A stretch of 8,766 bases of DNA, from positions 1 through 8,766 of the forward strand of contig CAJMLC010000077.1 of the NCBI GenBank assembly GCA_905214155.1, given 5' to 3'. The position numbers and the translations under genes are program-made. The notes below the pieces were generated by a model. The model was not told where the DNA came from. It worked only from the letters and a program-made list of their open reading frames with translations, and did no database searches. Below are positions 1 through 6,149 of this stretch, piece by piece (within the stretch, counting starts at the first letter, position 1; each line of letters begins with the position of its first letter). The stretch comes from an uncultured bacterium. Lineage in GTDB: Bacteria; Bacillota; Clostridia; Oscillospirales; Oscillospiraceae.

Positions 1-1211
1 CCGAGAGCCTGCTGAAGAAGGAGGGCGAGCTGGTCAACGGCTTCGCGCCCGAGGTCGCATGGGTGACGATGGGCGGCAGCGAGAAGCTGGAGGAGCGCCT
101 GGCGTTCCGCCCCACGTCCGAGACCATGTTCTGCGACCATTGGCACAATGTGCTCCAGACCTACCGCCAGCTCCCGATGCTCTACAACCAGTGGTGCTCC
201 GTCATCCGCTGGGAAAAGACCACGCGCCCGTTCCTGCGCAGCCGCGAGTTCTGGTGGCAGGAGGGCCATACCATCCACGAGACCGCCGAAGAAGCCAAGG
301 CCGAGACCGAGCAGCAGCTCAACTGCTATGCCGATTTCTTTGAAAACGTCCTCGCCATCCCGGTCGTGCGCGGTCGTAAGACCGACAAGGAGAAGTTCGC
401 CGGCGCCGAGGCGACCTACACCGTCGAGTGCATGATGAAGGATCGCAAGGCCCTCCAGGGCGCAACGAGCCACTATTTCGGCGACAAGTTCTCCCGCGCC
501 TACAACGTGACCTTCACCGGCCGCGACAATAAACTGCAGTATCCGTTCCAGACCTCCTGGGGCTCTACGACGCGCATGATCGGCGCCGTCATCATGGCGC
601 ACGGCGACAACAACGGCCTCGTCCTCCCGCCGAAGATCGCGCCGGTGCAGGCCGTCGTCCTGCCCATCGCGATGCACAAAGATGGCGTCCTCGGCGCAGC
701 AAGCGAGGTGCGCGACCGTCTGGCCGCCACCGGGCTGCGTGTGAAGATGGACGACAGCGACAACTCCATGGGCTGGAAGTGCGCGCAGTATGAGATGAAG
801 GGCGTCCCCGTGCGCGTCGAGCTCGGCCCGCGCGACATCGAGGCCGGCCAGTGCGTCCTCGTCCGCCGCAACGACGGCGAGAAGACCGTCGTCAAGCTCG
901 AAGAGTTGGAAGCGGCGGTGAAGGAACAGCTGGAGCTGGTGCAGAAGGGCATGTACGAAAAGGCCCTGAAAAACATGCAGGAAAACACTTACGAGGCCCA
1001 TTCCCTCGAAGAGGCGAAGCAGCTCCAGGCCGAACACGGCGGCTTCATCAAGACGATGTGGTGCGGCGAGCTCGAATGCGAGCTGAAGATGAAGGAAGAG
1101 GGCGGCATGTCCTCCCGCTACATGCCGCTGCAGCAGGAATGCCTCGACGACAAGTGCGCAATATGCGGCAAGCCCGCCAAACACTCCATCTACTGGGGCA
1201 TCGCGTACTGA
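1..1211 (+). CDS. proS: Prolyl-tRNA synthetase, archaeal/eukaryote-type (5' truncated by window edge)
   Basis: Class II aminoacyl-tRNA synthetase that charges tRNA-Pro in the cytoplasm. The frame is open from base 3, so about 402 codons are visible; family members are roughly 480 aa, so the N-terminus lies outside the window. A GTG at 63 is in frame, but conserved sequence continues upstream of it and it is not the start. Visible signatures: FRPTSET (nt 105-125), the RWEKTTRPFLRSREFWWQEG stretch (motif 2, about nt 207-266), and GSTTRMIGAV with HGDNNGLVLPP (motif 3 region, about nt 561-635). The anticodon-binding domain follows from about nt 640. The ~180-aa INS editing insertion of the usual bacterial ProRS is absent between motifs 2 and 3. 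The C-terminal domain has Cys residues (CGELEC, KCAIC) suited to a zinc site, and the chain ends in Tyr, as in the archaeal/eukaryotic-type (type 3) enzymes. Stop TGA at 1209-1211, followed by a terminator region. Confidence 0.96.
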   Translation, partial: ESLLKKEGELVNGFAPEVAWVTMGGSEKLEERLAFRPTSETMFCDHWHNVLQTYRQLPMLYNQWCSVIRWEKTTRPFLRSREFWWQEGHTIHETAEEAKAETEQQLNCYADFFENVLAIPVVRGRKTDKEKFAGAEATYTVECMMKDRKALQGATSHYFGDKFSRAYNVTFTGRDNKLQYPFQTSWGSTTRMIGAVIMAHGDNNGLVLPPKIAPVQAVVLPIAMHKDGVLGAASEVRDRLAATGLRVKMDDSDNSMGWKCAQYEMKGVPVRVELGPRDIEAGQCVLVRRNDGEKTVVKLEELEAAVKEQLELVQKGMYEKALKNMQENTYEAHSLEEAKQLQAEHGGFIKTMWCGELECELKMKEEGGMSSRYMPLQQECLDDKCAICGKPAKHSIYWGIAY

Positions 1212-1225
1212 TTTATAGAAAGAGC

Positions 1226-1254
1226 AGCCCCGCCATCCATCGGATGGCGGGGCT
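1226..1254 (+). repeat. Perfect hairpin after proS, first of two identical copies
   Basis: AGCCCCGCCATCC (1226-1238), loop ATC, then the exact complement at 1242-1254. It begins 14 nt after the proS stop. It is identical over all 29 bases to the stem-loop at 1417-1445, but here no T-run follows, because the 164-bp repeat begins at its last base. Seen directly: the stem and the identity. Inferred: this was once, or is a duplicate of, the proS terminator, and without a U-tract it is probably a weak terminator. Confidence 0.85.
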
Positions 1255-1417
1255 GAGACTGTCAAAAAACTATGATAAGCAGTTTCGCAAATGAGCCGCT
1301 GGGGAAGAGTGAAGGGGACAAAGAGTCCCCTTCGCGTTCAATCAAGCAGTTTTCTGAACTTTTTAAGTTCAGAAAACTGGACGGCAGCGGGGCGAAAAGG
1401 CTTTTTCGACACGCTGA
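1254..1417 (+). repeat. 164-bp intergenic repeat element, copy 1
   Basis: Same length as, and 154 of 164 bases identical to, 4485-4648. It starts TGAGACTGTCAAAAAAC and ends CTTTTTCGACACGCTGA; these ends are imperfect inverted repeats. Two internal hairpins are visible: GAAGGGGAC/GTCCCCTTC (1311-1319 with 1325-1333) and a 15-bp stem CAGTTTTCTGAACTT with its complement (1347-1361 with 1365-1379, loop TTT). It lies between two identical terminator-type hairpins downstream of proS, so it should be in the proS 3' UTR if the first hairpin is read through. A frame opening at ATG 1272 crosses the element, but there is no Shine-Dalgarno site and most differences from copy 2 are non-synonymous, so I treat it as non-coding. 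It could be a MITE-like element or a structured RNA; no family name is assigned. Confidence 0.9.
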
Positions 1418-1450
1418 GCCCCGCCATCCATCGGATGGCGGGGCTTTTTT
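1417..1450 (+). terminator. Intrinsic terminator, proS transcript
   Basis: A 13-bp perfect G+C-rich stem (1417-1429 with 1433-1445, loop ATC) leads directly into T6 (1445-1450). This is the classical rho-independent form. The stem-loop is a second identical copy of 1226-1254. Confidence 0.9.
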
Positions 1451-1585
1451 GCGCCGCACCCGTTATGAGACGGTTTTTGGACGTGATTTTTCGAAAAAGG
1501 ATCACGGCCTGAAATTTCTCCGAAAAGACAGATGGGAATATGAGGCTATAAAGTTCTAAAAAATTCTGAAAAATTAAATTTATTC
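1451..1585. other. A+T-rich spacer upstream of the SLH gene promoter, no gene seen
   Basis: I see no credible coding region here. A short stem, GTGAT (1483-1487) with ATCAC (1501-1505), encloses a TTTTTCGAAAAA palindrome. The stretch 1556-1584 carries several A and T tracts directly upstream of the -35 box and could act as an UP-like element. The base composition contrasts sharply with the G+C-rich genes on either side. Confidence 0.5.
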
Positions 1586-1614
1586 TTGAATTTTGAAACA
1601 AATAGTACTATAAT
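1586..1614 (+). promoter_or_regulatory. Sigma-A-type promoter of the SLH surface protein gene
   Basis: TTGAAT (1586-1591), 17-bp spacer, TATAAT (1609-1614). The predicted start is near 1621, giving a leader of about 122 nt before the ATG at 1743. An A+T-rich tract lies just upstream. Confidence 0.8.
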
Positions 1615-1623
1615 TTTGTGGCG

Positions 1624-1648
1624 AAAAGTAATCGTCGATTACTTTTTT
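1624..1648 (+). promoter_or_regulatory. Perfect hairpin with T-run at the 5' end of the SLH gene leader
   Basis: AAAAGTAATC (1624-1633), loop GTC, and GATTACTTTT (1637-1646) within a run of six T (1643-1648). It begins only a few bases after the predicted transcription start. It resembles a small A+T-rich terminator or attenuator, but could equally be a 5' stabilising stem-loop or a palindromic operator overlapping +1. The symmetry is direct observation; the role is inference. Confidence 0.5.
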
Positions 1649-1656
1649 CAGATAAT

Positions 1657-1716
1657 GGGCACGCGACCAGAATTTATGCCCTGAAATTCGTACAAAATGG
1701 AATTTGCTGGACAGGG
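1657..1716 (+). promoter_or_regulatory. Leader segment with two mutually exclusive stems
   Basis: GGGCA (1657-1661) can pair with TGCCC (1677-1681). Alternatively CCCTG (1679-1683) pairs with CAGGG (1712-1716), continuing as AAATTC/GAATTT (1684-1689 with 1700-1705) around a six-base bulge (1706-1711). The two options share CCC 1679-1681. It matches no riboswitch consensus I know, including c-di-GMP-I. Weak evidence for a regulatory fold. Confidence 0.3.
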
Positions 1717-1742
1717 CCGCGTAAAACAAGGGGGAAGCAAGC

Positions 1743-4475
1743 ATGAAACGAATGATCGCGGCAGTATTGGCGCTGGTCCTGCTGCTGGGGGTCCTGCCTG
1801 TGACGGTCGGGGCCGCAGGGGAGAGCGGAACGAAACCGGTCGTCTATGTATATGCGCAGGTCGTGGCCAGTGATGGAAAGACCCCGGTCACGAAGGCCGT
1901 TGACATCGTGTGCAACAACAGTAACTGGGCGGTGCTTGGCAAATTGTCCTCAGATGCTGAACTGATGCTGCAGAGTGGATATTCCTATGCGAAAGGCACG
2001 GCTGAGTTTCAGACAGTGACGAACGAGGCGGAAAGCGAAAAACTGACCCGCTATCCGGTCAACGCGGGTGTCCCGTTGAATATGGTCACGTGGGATGACC
2101 TCAAATGTCTGAGCGGTACGCACGACGGCTATAAGGGATCGGTGTTTGCCGATCGTACGGATGCCAATGACGGCGGGAGCACGGCCTACCATCTGGACGG
2201 TACGATCACGGCGTACAAGGCCAGCTTTGACGCCAACGCGGAGGGGACACAGACCGGAAATATGCCCAAGGACGGATATTATCTCAAGGGCGAGACGATC
2301 ACGCTGCCGGTTCCGACGCGGGGTGGCTGTACTTTTGCGGGCTGGAAGGTCAAGGATGCCAGCGGCGAGCACGATATTGCGAAGTCTGACAATATGCAGT
2401 ACACGGTCGGAAAATCCGATGTGACGTTCACGGCCCAGTGGGAGCGCAAGGTCTATGTCTACGCGAAGATCATGGCCAGCGACGGGACGACCGAGGTGAA
2501 GGACGCGGTCGGCGTGACCTATAACGGCAACAGCAACTGGGTCACGCTGGGCAAGCTGATCTCGGACGTGCAGCTGCCGCTGAAGGGGACGAACGAGACC
2601 CCGGTGACAGATCAGACGCTCTATCACGGTGTGCTCGGGGAACTGAGTACCAACAAATTCAAGCGGCACGTGCATAACGAAGTCCTGTCACTGGATCTGG
2701 TCAACTGGTATGAGCTCAAATATCGGAATGGCGACCATGACGGCTATAAGGGCCTGAATGGAGACATCAATGATGGGCGCTGCGTCGGCTACCATCTGGA
2801 CGGTATCATCACGGCCTACAAAGTGGAGTTCGATGGAAACGGCGCAGAGGAGCAGATGCCCACGACGAGGCACTACATCACGCACGAGACGGTGCCGCTG
2901 CCGTCCGTGACGCGCGAGGGCTATGAATTCGACGGCTGGAAGGTCAATAACAACGAGACGCCGCTGCCCAAGAAGCAGAGCGAGTATGTCGTCGGCACAG
3001 AGGATCTGACGTTCACGGCCCAGTGGACGGCGCTGCACACGGTCAGCTTCGACCTGAACGGCGGCGACAGCGCGGCGATCGATCCGCAGACCGTCCGTGA
3101 CGGCGCGCAGGCGAGCAGCCCGACGACCGTTCCGACGAAGACGGCGGACGAACATGGAGAATTTGTGTTCGCGGGCTGGTACACCGTCAAGGAGAACTAT
3201 CCCAAGGATGCGAAGCCGTTCAATTTCAGCACGCCGATCACCGATGACCTGACGCTCTATGCCCGCTGGGCGCACAGGCCGTCCGATTTTGAGCCGAAGA
3301 TGCTCTATGAGGTGCGGCACGTCAGGCAGCTCCCGGACGGGACGTATGATGAGGCGAACGCTGAGCGCGAATTCCTCTATGCCGCGCGCGGCGCGGCCGT
3401 GACCGCGACGCCGAAGGACTATGGCACGCATTACAGCGTGAATGCAGCGGGCAGCCAGTTGAGCGGCAAGGTCGTGGAACCAGCGCTTGTGAACGACAAG
3501 CCGGTCTATCTGGTGCTGACGGTGCGCTATGACCTCGACAGCCACATGGTGCGCTTCGATCCGGACGGCGGCACGGGCGGCGGCACGCAGACCGTGCGCC
3601 ACGGCAATGCCATCACGCGGCCGGGCGATCCGACCCGCGTGGGCTATCGCTTCGAGGGCTGGACAAAAAACGGCGCAAGCTATGATTTTGCCTCCCCGGT
3701 CGAGGCGGATTTCATGCTGGTTGCGCAGTGGAACTACACGGGCACGCTGATCGACAACATCCTGCCGCTGCTGCCGTCGCTGGATAACTTCGGCAGCGTA
3801 CATCCGACGCTGAACACGGCGGAGCATTTCGCCTACGTCAACGGCTATCCGGACGGCTCGGTCAAGCCGCAGGGCAATGTCACCCGCGTCGAGACCGCAG
3901 CGATCCTCTTCCGCCTGATGAGCGAGGAGACGCGCGTGGCGAACTACAGCCGCGTGGCGCGCTTCGGCGACGTGGGCGTGAACAAGTGGTACAATGTCTA
4001 TGTCGCCACGCTGGACAGCGCGGGCGTCATCACGGACAGTGCAAACGGCTATTTCCGCCCGAACGACGCGATCACCCGCGGCGAGCTGGCCGCGATGCTG
4101 GCGCAGTTCGCGGGCGAGACGAACAGCGCGGCCTCCTTCCGCGATACCGGCGGTCATTGGGCGGCTTCGGCCATCGCGAAGATCGCGTCCCTCGGCTGGA
4201 TCGAGGGCTACCCGGACGGTACCTTCCGCCCCGACCAGACGGTCACGCGCGCGGAGCTGATGGCGATGATGAACCGGGCGCTGGGGCGGAATCCGCAGTC
4301 GACGGCGGATCTTCTGAACGGCATGAAGAGCTGGACGGACAACCAAAACATGGCGGCCTGGTACTATCTCGACGTGCAGGAGGCCACAAACAGCCACGCC
4401 TACGCGAGCAGCCGCACCGGTGAGACCTGGACGGCGCTGACCCGCGACCCGAACTGGAAGCAGTTCGAAAAATAA
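1743..4475 (+). CDS. Secreted SLH-anchored surface protein with InlB-type B repeats (910 aa)
   Basis: Exported, probably wall-bound protein of unknown ligand. Residues 1-25 form a Sec signal peptide: MKRM, a Leu/Val/Ala core, and an Ala-rich cleavage region near VGAA. Residues 34-233 and 237-428 are a tandem duplication. Each copy pairs a ~120-aa unit I do not recognise (VYVYA, NSNW, LGKL, HDGYKG, YHLDG) with an InlB/Listeria-Bacteroides B repeat ending FTAQW. A third B repeat spans 432-510 (ending LYARW). A MucBP-like stretch is at about 520-597, and a fourth B repeat at 601-664. Three SLH domains follow: about 693-735 (NGYPDG, TRVE), 740-790 (ITRGE) and 798-850 (GYPDGTFRPDQTVTRAE). The TRxE-type motifs fit binding to pyruvylated secondary wall polymer. 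The tail 863-910 (WYYLDVQEATNSH, ETWTAL) recalls those of other clostridial SLH proteins. The start is supported by AAGGGGGAAG just upstream. Transcribed alone from its own promoter. Confidence 0.93.
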   Translation: MKRMIAAVLALVLLLGVLPVTVGAAGESGTKPVVYVYAQVVASDGKTPVTKAVDIVCNNSNWAVLGKLSSDAELMLQSGYSYAKGTAEFQTVTNEAESEKLTRYPVNAGVPLNMVTWDDLKCLSGTHDGYKGSVFADRTDANDGGSTAYHLDGTITAYKASFDANAEGTQTGNMPKDGYYLKGETITLPVPTRGGCTFAGWKVKDASGEHDIAKSDNMQYTVGKSDVTFTAQWERKVYVYAKIMASDGTTEVKDAVGVTYNGNSNWVTLGKLISDVQLPLKGTNETPVTDQTLYHGVLGELSTNKFKRHVHNEVLSLDLVNWYELKYRNGDHDGYKGLNGDINDGRCVGYHLDGIITAYKVEFDGNGAEEQMPTTRHYITHETVPLPSVTREGYEFDGWKVNNNETPLPKKQSEYVVGTEDLTFTAQWTALHTVSFDLNGGDSAAIDPQTVRDGAQASSPTTVPTKTADEHGEFVFAGWYTVKENYPKDAKPFNFSTPITDDLTLYARWAHRPSDFEPKMLYEVRHVRQLPDGTYDEANAEREFLYAARGAAVTATPKDYGTHYSVNAAGSQLSGKVVEPALVNDKPVYLVLTVRYDLDSHMVRFDPDGGTGGGTQTVRHGNAITRPGDPTRVGYRFEGWTKNGASYDFASPVEADFMLVAQWNYTGTLIDNILPLLPSLDNFGSVHPTLNTAEHFAYVNGYPDGSVKPQGNVTRVETAAILFRLMSEETRVANYSRVARFGDVGVNKWYNVYVATLDSAGVITDSANGYFRPNDAITRGELAAMLAQFAGETNSAASFRDTGGHWAASAIAKIASLGWIEGYPDGTFRPDQTVTRAELMAMMNRALGRNPQSTADLLNGMKSWTDNQNMAAWYYLDVQEATNSHAYASSRTGETWTALTRDPNWKQFEK
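1842..3026 (+). repeat. Tandem duplicated ~200-aa module inside the SLH protein gene
   Basis: Codons 34-233 (nt 1842-2441) and 237-428 (nt 2451-3026) encode two diverged copies of the same module. Shared landmarks in the same order: VYVYA, ASDG, NSNW, LGKL, a (T)HDGYKG box, YHLDG, ITAYK, the B-repeat core with F.GWKV, and FTAQW. The copies have diverged too far for a recent duplication at DNA level. Confidence 0.8.
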
Positions 4476-4484
4476 ATCGGTTTT

Positions 4485-4648
4485 TGAGACTGTCAAAAAA
4501 CGATGATAAGCAGTTTCGCGACAGAGTCGCTGGGGAAGAGTGAAGGGGGCAAAGAGCCCCCTTCGCGTTCAATCAAGCAGTTTTCTGAACTTTTTAAGCT
4601 CAGAAAACTGGACGGCAGCGGGGCGAAAAGACTTTTTCAACACGCTGA
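4485..4648 (+). repeat. 164-bp intergenic repeat element, copy 2
   Basis: Starts 10 nt after the SLH gene stop, in the same orientation relative to the upstream gene as copy 1, and again precedes a terminator hairpin. Ten substitutions and no indels separate it from 1254-1417. The first internal hairpin reads GAAGGGGGC/GCCCCCTTC (4542-4550 with 4556-4564), a fully compensated A-T to G-C exchange compared with copy 1. The second stem (4578-4592 with 4596-4610) keeps its form with one A/C mismatch. The last 12 bp (4637-4648) encode the end of the convergent membrane-protein gene on the other strand. Confidence 0.9.
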
Positions 4649-5965
4649 AAACCGGCTGGCAGACTTCTCGTCTTCCAGCCGGTTTCTGTGATCTTGTGGG
4701 GACTCAAGCAGGGCCCAGGCGAGGAACAGATACGGCGTGCTGATGCACATGGAAATGCCGAAAAACGCCTGGATGCAATAGCCGAGCATGGCGCTCCCGC
4801 AGATCAGCACCGCCGGCTCCCCGGCGCGCCGCACAAAGCGCACCGCCGAGGCCCCCAGTGCGCCGAGCCAGCAGAGCAGTGCAAAAAGACCCTTCTCCGC
4901 CCAGATGTTCAGATATTCATTGTGCGCCGCGTCGATCGTGCTGCGCAGCGTGCGCCCCGTGGCCGGGTCATAGCGCTCAAAATACGCGTGGATCTGGCTG
5001 CCGAGCGTGTCCGGCCCGCTGCCGAACCATGGCCGCGCGCGGATCGCTTGCCAGACGTTCTGCCAGATGTAGATCCGTCCGGAGCCGAACGAAGCCTCCA
5101 CGTTCCCGTGCAGCAGCGCGTGCGCTTCGCCGAAGATCCCCGGCAGCCCCGGCAGCCAATAAACGCCGACCAGCGCCAGCAGGAGCGCGCCGCCAACGGT
5201 GTATGCGGCGATCTTCCGCGCCCGCCCCTTCGGCAGCGCGAGCGGGAGCGTCAGCAGGAGGCTCCCCGCGAGGCCGAGCAGCCCGGCGGACACATCCATC
5301 CAGACCAGCACCGCGATCCCCAGCGCGGCTGGCCCGAGCAGCCACCAGCGCCGCAGCCGCCCCGCGCCGAACACCAGCGCCGGGGTCGCCGTGCAGAGGA
5401 TCGCCGCGGTGAGCCCGGCGTTTCCGGCGGTGCTGAGATACTGGCCGGAGTAGGCCTTCCCGGCGTCATAATAGGTCAGCCCGGCCGGGTAGAGGCCGAA
5501 GGGATTCCCTCCAAGCAGCTGAAGCAGGGCGACGATACAGAAAAGGCAGAGCGCTGCACCGGTGACGTCCAGCATCCAGACCGCCGGGCGCGCGAAGCGC
5601 CGCAGCAGACAAAAGCTCAGCACATAGAGCGCCAGCGTCAGAAAGCCGTTGTGCCGCGCGCTGCCGAGCCATACCGTGCTTGAACGCGGCGAGAACAGGC
5701 AGGCCAACAGGGCGAACAGCAGATAACCGAGCAGGAACGCCTCCGCCGCCCTCTCCCCCCTGTCCCTCACCGGTTTCCGGATCAGCACGAGCTCCAGCCA
5801 AAGAAGAACGGATAGTGCGCAGTAGCCGCCGCTTAGCCAGAGAAACAGCCGGTATTTTGCCGCAACGATCCGGGCGTAGCCTTCCATTCCCGGCCAGAGC
5901 AAAAACCCGCCTAACAGCAGAAATACATAACCGTCCGCAAGGCGTTCCAGTACATTTTTTCGCAT
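4637..5965 (-). CDS. O-antigen ligase / Wzy polymerase family membrane protein (442 aa)
   Basis: Polytopic inner-membrane protein with about 11-12 hydrophobic segments, grouped at about residues 10-270 and 358-418. Between the groups is a ~90-residue extracytoplasmic loop holding the family signature: GSGRIYIWQNVWQAI (294-308), PWFGSGPDTLG (312-322) and AHNEYLNIWAEKGL (347-360). The Arg in GSGR and the His in AHNEYL match conserved polar residues of the WaaL/Wzy_C fold, which moves lipid-linked glycans onto an acceptor or polymerises them. In a Gram-positive host the likely substrate is a wall or surface glycan, but it cannot be named. Start ATG at 5965 has a GGAGGGAAGGT ribosome site upstream. 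No glycosyltransferase or flippase gene is adjacent, so partners must be elsewhere. The last 16 or so codons run through a terminator hairpin and 12 bp of the repeat element, which supplies the TGA stop. Confidence 0.88.
   Translation of the reverse strand: MRKNVLERLADGYVFLLLGGFLLWPGMEGYARIVAAKYRLFLWLSGGYCALSVLLWLELVLIRKPVRDRGERAAEAFLLGYLLFALLACLFSPRSSTVWLGSARHNGFLTLALYVLSFCLLRRFARPAVWMLDVTGAALCLFCIVALLQLLGGNPFGLYPAGLTYYDAGKAYSGQYLSTAGNAGLTAAILCTATPALVFGAGRLRRWWLLGPAALGIAVLVWMDVSAGLLGLAGSLLLTLPLALPKGRARKIAAYTVGGALLLALVGVYWLPGLPGIFGEAHALLHGNVEASFGSGRIYIWQNVWQAIRARPWFGSGPDTLGSQIHAYFERYDPATGRTLRSTIDAAHNEYLNIWAEKGLFALLCWLGALGASAVRFVRRAGEPAVLICGSAMLGYCIQAFFGISMCISTPYLFLAWALLESPQDHRNRLEDEKSASRFSAC
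4649..4685. terminator. Probable bidirectional terminator between convergent genes
   Basis: AAACCGGCTGG (4649-4659) pairs with CCAGCCGGTTT (4675-4685), with an inner AGAC/GTCT stem. Read rightward it would end the SLH transcript after the repeat; read leftward it ends in TTTT for the membrane-protein gene. The T-runs are short on both sides. The hairpin lies inside the last codons of the minus-strand gene, which is unusual. The bases just before the repeat (CGGTTTTT, 4478-4485) resemble its right arm. Confidence 0.65.
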
Positions 5966-6010
5966 GACCTTCCCTCCAGACCGCTTCGCCAGAATGGTTT
6001 CTTTTGACGG

Positions 6011-6039
6011 ATTATACCATTCTTCGTGATTTATGGCAA
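6011..6039 (-). promoter_or_regulatory. Promoter of the O-antigen ligase family gene
   Basis: On the minus strand: TTGCCA (6039-6034), 17-bp spacer, TATAAT (6016-6011). The expected start is near 6004, leaving a leader of about 38 nt to the ATG at 5965. It separates this gene from the upstream kinase gene on the same strand. Confidence 0.78.
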
Positions 6040-6107
6040 TGGCTGAAGAACTTCTTCACAGCGCGGAATGTCAAGTGTTCATTTTTTGGGTCGGGGCGGG
6101 GGCAGGA

Positions 6108-6137
6108 AAAGGGGCGGACGATGGCGTCCGTCCCTTT
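6108..6137 (-). terminator. Probable terminator of the FGGY kinase gene
   Basis: Thirteen-position stem: AAAGGGGCGGACG (6108-6120) opposite CGTCCGTCCCTTT (6125-6137), loop ATGG, one non-Watson-Crick position. It lies 12 bp past the kinase stop. Read leftward only four T follow the G+C-rich part, so termination may be incomplete. Confidence 0.6.
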
Positions 6138-6149
6138 ATGGATGGGGTT

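Noticed and set aside
63..65. GTG as the start of proS
   Set aside because: The same frame is open to the window edge, and the residues upstream (ELVNGFAPEVAWVT) continue typical ProRS sequence; the gene is truncated by the window, not internally.
1272..1559. Open frame starting at ATG 1272 across repeat copy 1, with a similar frame at 4503-4691 across copy 2
   Set aside because: No Shine-Dalgarno site at either ATG. Of eight codons that differ within the shared part, six change the amino acid, while a stem-loop pair is compensated; this fits non-coding structure. Both frames run on into unrelated flanking DNA.
1616..1742. Known riboswitch (c-di-GMP or T-box) in the SLH leader
   Set aside because: I could not find the conserved cores of these classes, only generic stems.
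2688..4496. 602-codon open frame on the minus strand
   Set aside because: Lies fully opposite the SLH protein gene, whose domains are unmistakable. The Arg/Ala/Val-rich product is a shadow of G+C-rich codons, with no family motif.
4688..5683. 331-codon open frame on the plus strand
   Set aside because: Antisense to the membrane-protein gene; the Arg/Pro/Gln/Ala-rich product is typical of a reversed hydrophobic coding region.
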